Shown in pieces: positions 17,916-26,528 of a stretch of DNA of 42,028 nt. The stretch comes from Lysobacterales bacterium. GTDB taxonomy: Bacteria; Pseudomonadota; Gammaproteobacteria; Xanthomonadales; Marinicellaceae. The stretch's first letter is position 1; each line of letters opens with the position of its first letter. Under the pieces are notes generated by a model that worked only from the letters and a program-made list of their open reading frames with translations, did no database searches and was not told the DNA's origin. The stretch covers positions 1-42,028 of the forward strand of contig JALSHI010000065.1 of assembly GCA_026982315.1 (NCBI GenBank), given 5' to 3'. The position numbers were made by a program, and so were the translations under genes.

Positions 17916-18681
17916 GCGCGGTAACCCCTGCCTTTTCCACTGGCTGCTTAATGGCGATTAACGAAACGAAATTAAAACACTGAAACCACTGATGCACTTC
18001 AGAAAAGCCGGCCTTATGCAATCGCTGACGCCAGTCTGCCAGTGAATCCGGCTGCAAGACATTTTCCAGCGCCTTGCGCTTGCGGGCGATTTCTTCATCG
18101 CTGTAGCCATTGATTTTTTTGTAGCCGTGATAATGATCCACAAGAAAGGCATTATCGGCTTCTTCCGGCGCCCGTATTTTCTCGGACAACACAAAGACCC
18201 CGCCATCAACCAGACCAGCATAAATTTTCTCAACCAGCGCCTTGCGCTTTTGCCGCTGGATAAATTGCAGGGTAAAGTTGCTGACCACCACACTGGCGTT
18301 ATGAATCGGTGTCACTTCCAGGTCTTCATGGCGTACTTGCACCTGCGCGGCGACTCCTTGTTCGCGCAAGCGGCGGATACACGCTTCGACCATGGGTCGG
18401 GAATTATCCACTGCCACAACGGTACAATTCCGGTCTTCTGTGGCCCGGGCCAGCACGTAGGCCACGGCCCCCAGCGATGTGCCCAAATCATATAATTGTG
18501 TCTGCGGCTGGGCATAGCGCATGGCAAATACGCCAATGGCCCGCAACATGGTTTGATAACCCGGCACAGAGCGGGAGATCATGTCCTGAAAAACCGGCAC
18601 CACCTGCTCATCAAAAGCAAAGGCCCGGATTTTTTCCAATGGACCGGCGTCATCGCCTGCGTAAATCTGGTCTTTTTTCAT
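17908..18681 (-). CDS. cmoA: Carboxy-S-adenosyl-L-methionine synthase CmoA
   Basis: CmoA converts S-adenosylmethionine and prephenate into carboxy-S-adenosylmethionine, the donor used by CmoB. The 257-residue protein (247 in E. coli) carries the expected blocks: FQDMISRSVPGYQTMLRAIG, YDLGTSLGA (SAM binding), AVDNSRPMVEAC, SNFTLQFI, and near the end LHKAGFSEVHQWFQCFNF. All align with E. coli CmoA from memory with no gaps in the core. It is the first gene of a cmoA-cmoB operon, diverging from a short-chain dehydrogenase with 77 bases between their starts. Confidence 0.96.
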   Translation of the reverse strand: MKKDQIYAGDDAGPLEKIRAFAFDEQVVPVFQDMISRSVPGYQTMLRAIGVFAMRYAQPQTQLYDLGTSLGAVAYVLARATEDRNCTVVAVDNSRPMVEACIRRLREQGVAAQVQVRHEDLEVTPIHNASVVVSNFTLQFIQRQKRKALVEKIYAGLVDGGVFVLSEKIRAPEEADNAFLVDHYHGYKKINGYSDEEIARKRKALENVLQPDSLADWRQRLHKAGFSEVHQWFQCFNFVSLIAIKQPVEKAGVTAHD

Positions 18682-18758
18682 GGGGCTGGTATTTTAACGA
18701 AGATTCACCGACAATGGGCGGATTTAGACGCGCGCCTTGTCGGCACAGGTGAATGCTT

Positions 18759-19571
18759 ATGACCCAACATCATCAATCCGAACCTTATGCCCTGATTACC
18801 GGCGCATCCGCCGGACTGGGGAAAGAATTTGCCCGCCAACTGGCCGCCTCCGGCCTTAACCTGGTGTTAACAGCGCGCCGGGAAGAACAATTACACGAAC
18901 TGGCCCGGCAGTTACAGCAGACTCATGGCATTCAGGCCCTGGTGTTCCCCGGAGACCTTGCCAACGAAGATGAGCCACAACGCATCTTTAATTTCTGCCA
19001 GCAAAACGGCATTGTCATTGAATGGCTGGTGAATAACGCCGGTTTTGGTCTGCCAGGCGAGTTTGATACGCATCCATGGGACATGCACAAGCGCACCCTG
19101 CAGGTCATGCTGACCGCACCGGTTCACCTCTGCCACCTGTTTTATCCGGGCATGAAAGCCCGGGGGAAAGGCTATATCCTGAATATCGCTTCCCTGGCGG
19201 CTTTTGCACCACCCACTGCCGGTCACACCCTGTATGAGGCCATTAAATCGTTTCTGGTCAAGTTTTCCCAATCCCTGCATCTGGAAGGGAAAGACCATGG
19301 CGTACATGTGACTGCCGTGTGTCCTGGCTTCACTTACACAGAATTTCACGATGTGAATGGCACCCGCGAGATGGTCTCGCGCCTGCCAAAATCCATGTGG
19401 ATGCATGCCGATGAGGTGGTGCGACTCGGTATTGCCGCGGCGCAGGCCAATCAGGATGTCTGCGTCACTGGTGGAAAAAACCGTTTTATCGCCTGGCTAA
19501 GCAGTGCCTTGCCGGATCGCTGGATGCGGAAACTGGCGGGCAAGCAGATTCAGAAGTACCGCAAACGCTGA
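18759..19571 (+). CDS. Short-chain dehydrogenase/reductase, substrate unknown
   Basis: A 270-residue NAD(P)-dependent oxidoreductase of the classical SDR family. The cofactor motif TGASAGLG is at 14-21 and NNAGFG follows strand 4. A serine occurs in NIASLAAF, and the catalytic tyrosine and lysine are Y159 and K163 (YEAIK). The basic residues after the second strand (TARREEQL) favour NADP(H). The ATG at 18759 is preferred over the one at 18753 because the AGGTGA site at 18747-18752 has proper spacing only to the second. No signal peptide or membrane helix is evident. It sits alone, divergent from cmoA and convergent with sulP, so the substrate cannot be guessed from context. Confidence 0.85.
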   Translation: MTQHHQSEPYALITGASAGLGKEFARQLAASGLNLVLTARREEQLHELARQLQQTHGIQALVFPGDLANEDEPQRIFNFCQQNGIVIEWLVNNAGFGLPGEFDTHPWDMHKRTLQVMLTAPVHLCHLFYPGMKARGKGYILNIASLAAFAPPTAGHTLYEAIKSFLVKFSQSLHLEGKDHGVHVTAVCPGFTYTEFHDVNGTREMVSRLPKSMWMHADEVVRLGIAAAQANQDVCVTGGKNRFIAWLSSALPDRWMRKLAGKQIQKYRKR

Positions 19572-19585
19572 CCATACCCGGAACA

Positions 19586-19608
19586 AAAATCAGGCAGTCC
19601 CTGATTTT
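19586..19608. terminator. Bidirectional terminator between the SDR gene and sulP
   Basis: A 9-bp stem (19586-19594 with 19600-19608) around a 5-base loop, with A on one flank and T on the other, between two converging genes. It resembles a two-way intrinsic terminator; the T-run is short (four). Confidence 0.65.
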
Positions 19609-19657
19609 CATATCGCCAGGTTTATGGGCCATACAGCGCCCAAGCCGCCATGCAACT

Positions 19658-21220
19658 TTAACGCGCTGCCGGCTCCTTCTGCAGCCGCTCGGCGGCCTTG
19701 TCCACCACCAGATGATAAGTCGGGTCCTCCACCACATTGACTTCGACCAGATCACCGGCCGTTTTCAACAGGCTGCGGCATTCCGGGCTCAGGTGAACCA
19801 GGTGCAGACGCTTTCCGGCCCGTTTATAACGCTCGGCCAGCTTGTCAATGGCCTCCAGGGCGGAATGATCCACTACCCGGGAGTTCTGAAAATCCACAAT
19901 CACTTCATCAGGGTCGGCCCTGGGCGTAAACAATTCCTGAAAGTTCTGGGTTGAAGCAAAAAACAACGGCCCACTCAAGGCATAGACCTTGCCGCCTTTT
20001 TCATTGAAATATACCCGCACGCCAATATGCTTGGCATGTTGCCAGGCAAACACCAAAGCAGAAAGAATCACACCAGTGACCACCGCCACAGCCAAATCAA
20101 AGAATACCGTCACCACAGCCACAGTGATACCAATGACCACATCCGGCCAGGGTACTTTGCCAAAGAGTTTGAAACTACCCCACTCAAAAGTGCCAATCAC
20201 CACCATAAACATCACACCAATCAACACGGCAATCGGAATGCGCTCTATCAAAGGCGAGCCCACCAGAATAAAAAGCAACAAGAACACACCTGTGGCAATT
20301 CTGGAAAGACGCCCTCGCCCGCCCGATTTGATATTGATCATGCTCTGCCCGACCATGGCGCAACCACCCATACCACCAAACAGCCCTGTGACCGTATTGG
20401 CGACACCCTGGCCGATACATTCCTGATTCGGGCGCCCCACCGTTTCCGTCAACTCATCCACCAGGTTCAACGTCAACAGACTTTCAATCAGACCCACCAG
20501 CGCCATCACAAAAGCATAGGGAAAAACAATCGTAAACGTCTCCCAATTCCACGGCACATCCGGTATGTGGAAACGGGGTAAATCGCCAGCGATAGACGCC
20601 ATATCTCCCACTGTTTTGGTATCAATGCCCAGCCCCATCACCAGCACAGTGCCAACCACGATGGCCGCCAATGTGGAAGGAATCGCCTTGGTGAGCCTGG
20701 GCAGAAACTGGATAATGGCCATGGTGACAATCGCTAAAACGGCCATCACAGCCATCGACTCCACACTCATCCAGTGTTTGTGGCCAGTTGCATCTGTTAC
20801 CTTGAAATGTTCCAGCTGCGCCAGAAAGATCACAATGGCCAGACCATTAACAAAACCCAGAAAAACCGGATAAGGCACCAGCCGAATAAACTTGCCCAGC
20901 CGCAACAGACCAAAGAGTACCTGCAAAATGCCCATTAATATCACCGCAGCAAACAAATACTCGATGCCATGCTGCATCACCAACGCCACAACCACCACGG
21001 CAATGGCGCCGGTGGCCCCTGAAATCATGCCGGGCCGCCCGCCCAGCACAGCCGCAATCAACGCCATCATAAAGGCCGCATACAAGCCCAGCAACGGGTG
21101 CACATGGGCCACCAGGGCAAAGGCCACGGCTTCTGGCACCAAAGCCAGCGCCACGGTCAGGCCAGAGAGGATGTCGTTTTTTGCATTGTCAGGAGAATGG
21201 CGGGAAATCAGGTTAAACAT
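19658..21220 (-). CDS. SulP-family anion transporter with C-terminal STAS domain
   Basis: An inner-membrane carrier of the SulP/SLC26 family, 520 residues from the ATG at 21220. The N-terminal two-thirds is a transmembrane domain with the family blocks DILSGLTVALALVPEAVAFALVA, GLYAAFMMALIAAVLGGRPGMISGATGA and GGMGGCAMVGQSMIN. The last 115 or so residues form a STAS domain (VIVDFQNSRVVDHSALEAIDKL). Members move sulfate, bicarbonate or other anions; the substrate is not readable here, and bacterial SulP proteins with this look may be sodium-dependent bicarbonate carriers. A longer frame opens at 21298, but its extra 26 codons run through a terminator-like hairpin, which argues for the start at 21220. 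No carbonic anhydrase or sulfur gene adjoins it. Confidence 0.9.
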   Translation of the reverse strand: MFNLISRHSPDNAKNDILSGLTVALALVPEAVAFALVAHVHPLLGLYAAFMMALIAAVLGGRPGMISGATGAIAVVVVALVMQHGIEYLFAAVILMGILQVLFGLLRLGKFIRLVPYPVFLGFVNGLAIVIFLAQLEHFKVTDATGHKHWMSVESMAVMAVLAIVTMAIIQFLPRLTKAIPSTLAAIVVGTVLVMGLGIDTKTVGDMASIAGDLPRFHIPDVPWNWETFTIVFPYAFVMALVGLIESLLTLNLVDELTETVGRPNQECIGQGVANTVTGLFGGMGGCAMVGQSMINIKSGGRGRLSRIATGVFLLLFILVGSPLIERIPIAVLIGVMFMVVIGTFEWGSFKLFGKVPWPDVVIGITVAVVTVFFDLAVAVVTGVILSALVFAWQHAKHIGVRVYFNEKGGKVYALSGPLFFASTQNFQELFTPRADPDEVIVDFQNSRVVDHSALEAIDKLAERYKRAGKRLHLVHLSPECRSLLKTAGDLVEVNVVEDPTYHLVVDKAAERLQKEPAAR

Positions 21221-21236
21221 GGGCTCGGCAAAATCG

Positions 21237-21302
21237 GGAAAACAAAAACCCGCGCATCCGGAGATGAACGGATAACGCGGGTGACACGAGGCTGGCATTA
21301 TA
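21237..21302 (-). promoter_or_regulatory. sulP promoter and leader with terminator-like hairpin
   Basis: On the minus strand TATAAT (plus positions 21302-21297) would start transcription near 21290. Soon after, a two-part stem forms: 7 bp (21276-21282 with 21248-21254) and 5 bp (21269-21273 with 21256-21260), with an 8-base loop and a small internal loop. A tract of five T, G and four T follows. This looks like an intrinsic terminator placed between the promoter and the sulP ATG at 21220, as in attenuators and riboswitch expression platforms. No aptamer or leader peptide was recognised. Confidence 0.55.
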
Positions 21303-21595
21303 CACGCGTATGCGCCCGGATAAGCGGACTTCTTGCGTATTCGGACAGAGCCATGACCTGTGATTTGGCTGCGATATTTATTGATACAGGGCCAGATTGT
21401 GATGTGACAAAATTTTTCACCCCATGATTGTGACCTTAACGTCTGTTTTACATGGCAGGGCTATAGTTGAGAAATTTCCGTGACTGGCTGAAAACAATCA
21501 TTACACCCCTATAGAAACGCGTCAAATTGCGATGTTAATCACAGAACCCGTTGCCCCAGGGGTGTATGACCATTGGCTAAAACAGGAGATCAGCC
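21303..21595. other. Divergent intergenic region between sulP and the DUF1800 gene
   Basis: No gene is credible here. TATAGT at 21462-21467 and TATAGA at 21510-21515 are possible -10 elements for the DUF1800 gene, but neither has a good -35. A strong ribosome binding site (AGGAGA) lies 7 bases before the ATG at 21596. Confidence 0.4.
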
Positions 21596-23437
21596 ATGTA
21601 TCTGGATTACAACAAGAAAAACGATGCGTTTGTCCAACGCAGTCAACCTTTTGCCAAAAAGCTTCAGCAGTTAATTGCCGGGCCGGTCAGTCAGGTTCCT
21701 GCCTCGACAAAAAAACACTTTCAGGCACTGGCCACTGACCATGAAAAAAGCGCCAATGGAGCCCTGCCGTCCCTGACATACCGCGTCCTCAGCAAAATGG
21801 CCTTTGGGCCTTCTCCGGCGGATATGGACTGGATAGCAAGCTTACCCGGCGCCACTGAACAGGACCGAGTGCTGGCGTATATCGACCAACAGCTAAACCC
21901 GGCGGGTATTGACGACTCAGCCCTGGAAGCCCTGTTGGCGACGGATTTTCCAACCTTGAACAAAAGCCGGGCGCAACTGTGGGCGGAGCACTACATGGTC
22001 GCAGATACTGCTCCCAACTTCTGGGAAATCCGTACTCAACCAGCCTGGGAACTGGGGCAGGCCACTTTTGCTCGCGCCCTGAAAAGCAAACGGCAACTGG
22101 AACATGTGCTCAGTGATTTCTGGTTTAATCACTTTAATGTCTATGCCGATGACACCCCAATCTTATCCATGTTGGTGCACTACGAACGCGATGTTATCCG
22201 GCAACATGTGTTGGGCAATTTTCGCGATATGCTAATGGCTGTCACACGCTCTGTGTGCATGGGGTTCTACCTGGATAATGCCACCAGCAATCAATACGGA
22301 CCTAACGAAAATTATGCTCGTGAGCTGCTGGAGCTGTATACCCTGGGTGCTGGCAACTATTACCAGCACCTGCCCTGGGACCAGGTGCCTGTAGACGGAC
22401 AAGGGCGGCGTGTCGGCTATGTGGAAGCGGATGTCCTTGAATTTGCCCGCGCCCTCACCGGCTGGTCCTACGATGGCGCCATGTGGGAAGATTATCAAAA
22501 TGGCAACACTCCCACCGGCGCGTTTTTATTCCGTGACGGCAACAGTTGGCCCATGGATTTTCATGACCGGGGGCAGAAACGCGTGCTGGGACAATACTTT
22601 GATTATGACCCCAATAACCCGCAAAAAGACCTCACCGATATTATCGACATGCTCTGCGAACACCCGGGAACCGCCGGATTTATCGCCCAAAAACTGTGTG
22701 TGCGTTTTGTCAGCGACAACCCGCCCCAAAGCCTGGTGGATCAAGTGGCCGCCACCTTCCAACAAAACTGGCAAGCGCCGGATCAATTAAAACAGGTGAT
22801 GGACGTGATTTTAAAGTCGCCGGAATTTCTTAACACCTGGGGCGAAAAGGTTAAACGCCCATTTGAAAAAGTCATCGCCTCCATGCGTGCGGTTGAATTC
22901 GACCATAGTTTTTATCCTGGCTTCCCTGGCATCCCAGACACCCATCCACGCTACCAGGAGCTGTATTACACCAACTGGATATCCTGGACGTACCTCAACT
23001 CTGGCCAGCGTTTGTATCACTGGGCGGCGCCCAATGGCTTTCCTGACAAAAAGGGTGCCTGGCTGGGCGCTTCCAGCCTGATGGCCACCTGGAATACCCA
23101 GGAGTTATTTTGCCAATTGCCCCTTGATGACGCGTTGCCGGAAATGGCGCCGATTGTCACTCGCACCATGGCGCACTTCAACACCACGGGGCAAACAGTC
23201 TCCGCCGAAAACCTGGTGAATTACTGGTATCCGAAAATTTGTGATGTGCCCGCCACTGGCGCAGTGCGCCAGACGCTCATTGATTTTATGAGTATGGCTG
23301 ACAGCAGTAACCCGGTTCCCGGAAATCCCACTGACCCCATTGACCTGACCACCAATGAATGGCCTTCCTACAACCAGGCACGATTACGCACCATGGTGTC
23401 CATGATTACCATGTCACGTGACTTTATGAACCGCTAG
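21596..23437 (+). CDS. DUF1800 family protein
   Basis: A 613-residue member of the DUF1800 family, a widespread group of unknown biochemical function nearly always encoded beside a DUF1501 gene, as here. The family signature NYARELLELYTLG begins at N239, and FWFNHFNVYAD and ALTGWSYDG flank it. The C-terminal region carries VKRPFEKVIASMR, GQRLYHWAAPNGFPDKKGAWL and a closing MVSMITMSRDFMNR. Unlike many relatives, the N-terminus (MYLDYNKKNDAF) shows no Sec or Tat signal. The start is fixed by a good AGGAGA site at proper spacing, and no in-frame start lies upstream. It ends 13 bases before the DUF1501 gene, so the two are co-transcribed. Role unknown. Confidence 0.87.
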   Translation: MYLDYNKKNDAFVQRSQPFAKKLQQLIAGPVSQVPASTKKHFQALATDHEKSANGALPSLTYRVLSKMAFGPSPADMDWIASLPGATEQDRVLAYIDQQLNPAGIDDSALEALLATDFPTLNKSRAQLWAEHYMVADTAPNFWEIRTQPAWELGQATFARALKSKRQLEHVLSDFWFNHFNVYADDTPILSMLVHYERDVIRQHVLGNFRDMLMAVTRSVCMGFYLDNATSNQYGPNENYARELLELYTLGAGNYYQHLPWDQVPVDGQGRRVGYVEADVLEFARALTGWSYDGAMWEDYQNGNTPTGAFLFRDGNSWPMDFHDRGQKRVLGQYFDYDPNNPQKDLTDIIDMLCEHPGTAGFIAQKLCVRFVSDNPPQSLVDQVAATFQQNWQAPDQLKQVMDVILKSPEFLNTWGEKVKRPFEKVIASMRAVEFDHSFYPGFPGIPDTHPRYQELYYTNWISWTYLNSGQRLYHWAAPNGFPDKKGAWLGASSLMATWNTQELFCQLPLDDALPEMAPIVTRTMAHFNTTGQTVSAENLVNYWYPKICDVPATGAVRQTLIDFMSMADSSNPVPGNPTDPIDLTTNEWPSYNQARLRTMVSMITMSRDFMNR

Positions 23438-23450
23438 GCGGAGTATCCCC

Positions 23451-24794
23451 ATGAAAAAAATCAATCGACGACAGTTTCTGCAAACCGCCGGCCTGGGCAC
23501 CCTGGCCTCAATGGGAGGCATCCAAATGGGCTTTGGCAGTCAATTGTTTGGCACCCGTGGTCTCACCAATGGCCGAGACATTCTGGTTTACGTGTTCCTC
23601 TATGGAGGCATGGATGGCCTCAACCTGTTACCACCCCGCACCGGCACTCATGCCGCCAATTACCAGGATTTGCGTCCCTCCATTCAGGTGCCCAATAGCC
23701 AGATTTTGCCTCTAACTAATAGTGATTTTGGCTTTCACCCGCAGGCCGATGGACTGCAAGCCCTGTTCAATAGCGGAAAAATGGCCATTGTCCATGCCTG
23801 TGGCATGCTCCAGGCTAACCGCTCTCATTTTGACTCCATTACCTATCTGGAACTGGGCACCCCCGGCAATAAAAACACCCCTACCGGCTGGCTGACACGT
23901 TATTTTGAGTCGTCCCTGGCCACCCCGGCTGACAGCCCCATCCCCTTAATGGTGCCAAACTGGAATTCACCGAACAGTGTGCTGGGCTCCCAAAAAGCCG
24001 TTGTGGTGGGTAGCCCCGAGGAGTTCAAACTTACCGCCGGCCACTGGGCCTGGACAGAAACCTCGCAAACGGCCATGGAAGGCATGTACAACCCGGCAGG
24101 CGATGTGGCTGACCGGGCCGGTTCCCTGGCCTTGAGCGCTTCGGCCACATTGCAGGCGGTGTTTGACCCCAACAACCCGTATGTGCCGGAAAACGGCGCC
24201 GTTTACCCAACGGACTCCTATTTCGGCGACCGCTTGCGGAGCCTGGCACAGATTATCAAGGCAGACATCGGTATGGAAGTCGCATACGTGCCATTGGGCG
24301 GCTGGGACACCCACGCCGCCCAGGACAGCTTTGCTGACCCGGCCAATCCGGGGGAGTTTGGTGGTCTGGTACGGGAACTGTCCCAGGGGTTAATGGCGTT
24401 TTATACCGACCTGAGCGTGTCTCATGCAGGCCGAATCACCATTGTGGTCCAAAGTGAATTTGGCCGCCGCGCCTACGAAAACGCTGACGGCGGCACCGAT
24501 CACGGCTATGGCAACCCGTTACTGGTGATTGGTGATAACGTCAACCCCGGCTTCTTCGGCAGTTTCCCTGGCCTGGGGGCCGGTGAACTCTATGAAGATC
24601 AGGATGTGGCTGTCACCACCGATTACCGCCAGGTAATCAGCGAAATTCTGATTCGCCGCACGAAAAACCGTTTTCTGGGGCATGTTTTCCCGGGTTTCAG
24701 CAATTACACGCCACTGGGCGTGGTTCAGGGCCAGGACATGCCGCCGGTCTATGACTTCAATTTCGATAACATTTATGCAGCCGGTTTTGAGTAG
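23451..24794 (+). CDS. DUF1501 family protein with Tat signal
   Basis: A 447-residue DUF1501 protein. This family belongs to the alkaline phosphatase/sulfatase-like fold by known classification, but its reaction is unknown. The N-terminus has a twin-arginine motif (RRQFLQ, R6-R7) followed by a hydrophobic stretch, so export by the Tat system in folded form is expected. Family blocks are LVYVFLYGGMDGLNLL (early), HACGMLQANRSHFDS, PLGGWDTHAAQ and QSEFGRRAYENADGGTDHGYGNP, with conserved H and D residues that may bind metal. The protein ends in DFNFDNIYAAGFE, an acidic-aromatic tail beyond the conserved domain. It follows the DUF1800 gene and ends 4 bases from the convergent epmA. Confidence 0.88.
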   Translation: MKKINRRQFLQTAGLGTLASMGGIQMGFGSQLFGTRGLTNGRDILVYVFLYGGMDGLNLLPPRTGTHAANYQDLRPSIQVPNSQILPLTNSDFGFHPQADGLQALFNSGKMAIVHACGMLQANRSHFDSITYLELGTPGNKNTPTGWLTRYFESSLATPADSPIPLMVPNWNSPNSVLGSQKAVVVGSPEEFKLTAGHWAWTETSQTAMEGMYNPAGDVADRAGSLALSASATLQAVFDPNNPYVPENGAVYPTDSYFGDRLRSLAQIIKADIGMEVAYVPLGGWDTHAAQDSFADPANPGEFGGLVRELSQGLMAFYTDLSVSHAGRITIVVQSEFGRRAYENADGGTDHGYGNPLLVIGDNVNPGFFGSFPGLGAGELYEDQDVAVTTDYRQVISEILIRRTKNRFLGHVFPGFSNYTPLGVVQGQDMPPVYDFNFDNIYAAGFE

Positions 24795-24798
24795 GCCA

Positions 24799-25749
24799 TC
24801 AGGCTTTTTCCCAGGGAAACCACAACACGTCCTGAATATGGCTGGCGCCGGTAACCAGCATCAACAACCGGTCCAGCCCCAAGGCCACGCCTGAGCACTC
24901 CGGCAATCCGGTTTCCAAGGCTGACAGAAGTTGCCGATCCATGGGCACTGGCGGCAAACCCCGTTGTTTTCGGGTATTGATATCAGCGGCAAAGCGCCGG
25001 GCTTGTTCGGCGGCATCGGTCAGCTCCTGGTAACCATTGGCCAGTTCCATGCCATCCACAAAACACTCAAAACGCAGCGCCTGCCGCGGGTCATTGGCAT
25101 CAATTTGCGCCAAAGCCGCCTGGCTGGCCGGATAGTGGCTGACAAAAACCGCCCGGGACTTTTCCAGTTCGGGCTGCACCCGCAGCGAAAACAGCAAATC
25201 CAGACAGGCGTCCCGACTCAGTGGCTCACCCTGGTACCCCGTCTTCAGACAGGCGTCCTGCAATGTGCGCAAAGGCGCTGAAAGCGCTGACAGGCCTGTG
25301 TATTGCTGAAAAACATCATCATAACGCCAGAAAACCGGGGTGCGCAGACGCTGCCCAAAACCGGCGTAAACCGCATGCAACAATTGCGCCACTTCCTGCA
25401 TGAGTTCGTCCAGTGTGTAATCCAGACGATACCACTCCAGCAAAGAAAATTCAGGATTATGCCTGGGGCCACTTTCACCTCGGCGAAACACCTTGCCGAT
25501 TTCAAACAGGTCAAAGCCTTGTTCGGCCAGCAGGCGCTTGTGAAAAAATTCCGGCGAGGTCCGCAGCCATTTGGGCGGGTCATCCGCCGTGTGAAAACTT
25601 TCAATGGCCGGGTCCGTATTGCCTGCCACCGAAAGCAGCGGCGTTTCCACCTCAAGCACCTGGCGCTGGCGAAAAAAGTCCCGAATAATCTGGTATAAAA
25701 AAGCCCGCGATATGGCCGCGGGCTGGGGTGTCTCTGTCACGGGTTTCAT
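24799..25749 (-). CDS. epmA: EF-P lysine lysyltransferase EpmA (GenX/PoxA)
   Basis: EpmA is a LysRS-like class II synthetase that activates (R)-beta-lysine with ATP and attaches it to lysine 34 of elongation factor P. The 316-residue protein (325 in E. coli) is a catalytic core without the tRNA anticodon-binding domain. It shows motif 2 (FEIGKVFRRGESGPRHNPEFSLLEWY) and motif 3 near the end (GLPECSGVALGLDRLLML). The ATG at 25749 is chosen for its GAAGG ribosome binding site and family length; the frame opens at 25941 but that part overlaps efp. It lies 25 bases after efp on the same strand, and the aminomutase gene epmB diverges just beyond efp. Confidence 0.95.
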   Translation of the reverse strand: MKPVTETPQPAAISRAFLYQIIRDFFRQRQVLEVETPLLSVAGNTDPAIESFHTADDPPKWLRTSPEFFHKRLLAEQGFDLFEIGKVFRRGESGPRHNPEFSLLEWYRLDYTLDELMQEVAQLLHAVYAGFGQRLRTPVFWRYDDVFQQYTGLSALSAPLRTLQDACLKTGYQGEPLSRDACLDLLFSLRVQPELEKSRAVFVSHYPASQAALAQIDANDPRQALRFECFVDGMELANGYQELTDAAEQARRFAADINTRKQRGLPPVPMDRQLLSALETGLPECSGVALGLDRLLMLVTGASHIQDVLWFPWEKA

Positions 25750-25774
25750 GATTGCCTTCGTTTTTTGACGGCCA

Positions 25775-26344
25775 TCAGGATTTAACCCGCCCCACATATT
25801 CACCGGAGCGCGTGTCAACCTTGATGATCTCACCTTCTGGCACAAACAAGGGCACCCGCACCACAGCGCCGGTTTCCAGGGTCGCCGGCTTGCCGCCGCC
25901 GCCGGACGTGTCCCCGCGAACCCCCGGATCGGTCTCCACAATTTTCAATTCGACAAAATTGGGTGGCTCAACAATCAAAGGCACATTGTTCCACAACACC
26001 ACGGTACACACAGCCTGTTCCTTGAGCCATTTGGCATTGTCTCCCACTGCTGACGCCGGTGCTTCAAACTGCTCATAATTGCTGGGATCCATAAAATGGT
26101 AAAACTCACCATCGGTATACAGGTATTCCATCTCCCGCTCCATGACATCAGCCACTTCCACAGACTCACCTGATTTGAAGGTTTTTTCCAGAACACGACC
26201 GGTTTTCAGATTACGCAGCTTGACGCGATTAAAAGCCTGACCCTTGCCCGGTTTGACAAATTCATTTTCAATAATGGTGTAAGGGTCGCCATCCAAAAGT
26301 AATTTGAGGCCGCTGCGGAATTCATTGGTGCTATAGGTTGCCAT
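25775..26344 (-). CDS. efp: Translation elongation factor P
   Basis: EF-P binds ribosomes stalled at proline runs, between the P and E sites, and promotes peptide bond formation. The 189-residue product has the usual three beta-barrel domains. The modification site is lysine K34 in the loop VKPGKGQAF, the residue that EpmA/EpmB convert to beta-lysyl-lysine. The C-terminal blocks [16 protein letters not shown] and [21 protein letters not shown] are typical. The ATG at 26344 has a perfect AGGAG 7 bases upstream and starts with [14 protein letters not shown]; the longer frame to 26446 is not used. Substrate and modifying enzyme genes are in one operon. Confidence 0.97.
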   Translation of the reverse strand: MATYSTNEFRSGLKLLLDGDPYTIIENEFVKPGKGQAFNRVKLRNLKTGRVLEKTFKSGESVEVADVMEREMEYLYTDGEFYHFMDPSNYEQFEAPASAVGDNAKWLKEQAVCTVVLWNNVPLIVEPPNFVELKIVETDPGVRGDTSGGGGKPATLETGAVVRVPLFVPEGEIIKVDTRSGEYVGRVKS

Positions 26345-26387
26345 GCAAGCTCCTGAGTGATAATTCAACGAAATAAACTGACCGTCA

Positions 26388-26393
26388 ATTATA
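26388..26393 (-). promoter_or_regulatory. -10 element of the efp-epmA operon
   Basis: Minus-strand TATAAT about 44 bases before the efp ATG. No good -35 is seen at 16-18 bases. Confidence 0.5.
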
Positions 26394-26480
26394 ACCGATT
26401 CGTCATCCGGAACACTGACTTCATCGGCCAAGACAGGCAATACCACCCTGATTTCATTACAGCAGGGTAAATAACGCGAC

Positions 26481-26486
26481 TATAAT
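26481..26486 (+). promoter_or_regulatory. -10 element of epmB
   Basis: A perfect TATAAT 42 bases before the ATG at 26529, with TTACAG (26457-26462) as a weak -35 at 18-base spacing. It lies back to back with the efp promoter. Confidence 0.5.
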
Positions 26487-26528
26487 GCCCACTGTTTCCT
26501 TTTGATTCCCTTAAGGTCTGGTTCCCTT

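Noticed and set aside
21220-21298. N-terminal extension of the SulP protein by 26 residues
   Set aside because: The extra codons run through a promoter-proximal hairpin and T-tract, and the added residues do not resemble SulP N-termini.
21445-21475. Possible sigma-54 promoter (TGGCAGGG...) upstream of the DUF1800 gene
   Set aside because: The GG and GC elements are not in the required 10-base spacing; the -12 GC is missing.
25750-25941. N-terminal extension of EpmA by 64 residues
   Set aside because: It overlaps the efp coding region, is unlike EpmA, and a good ribosome binding site supports the start at 25749.
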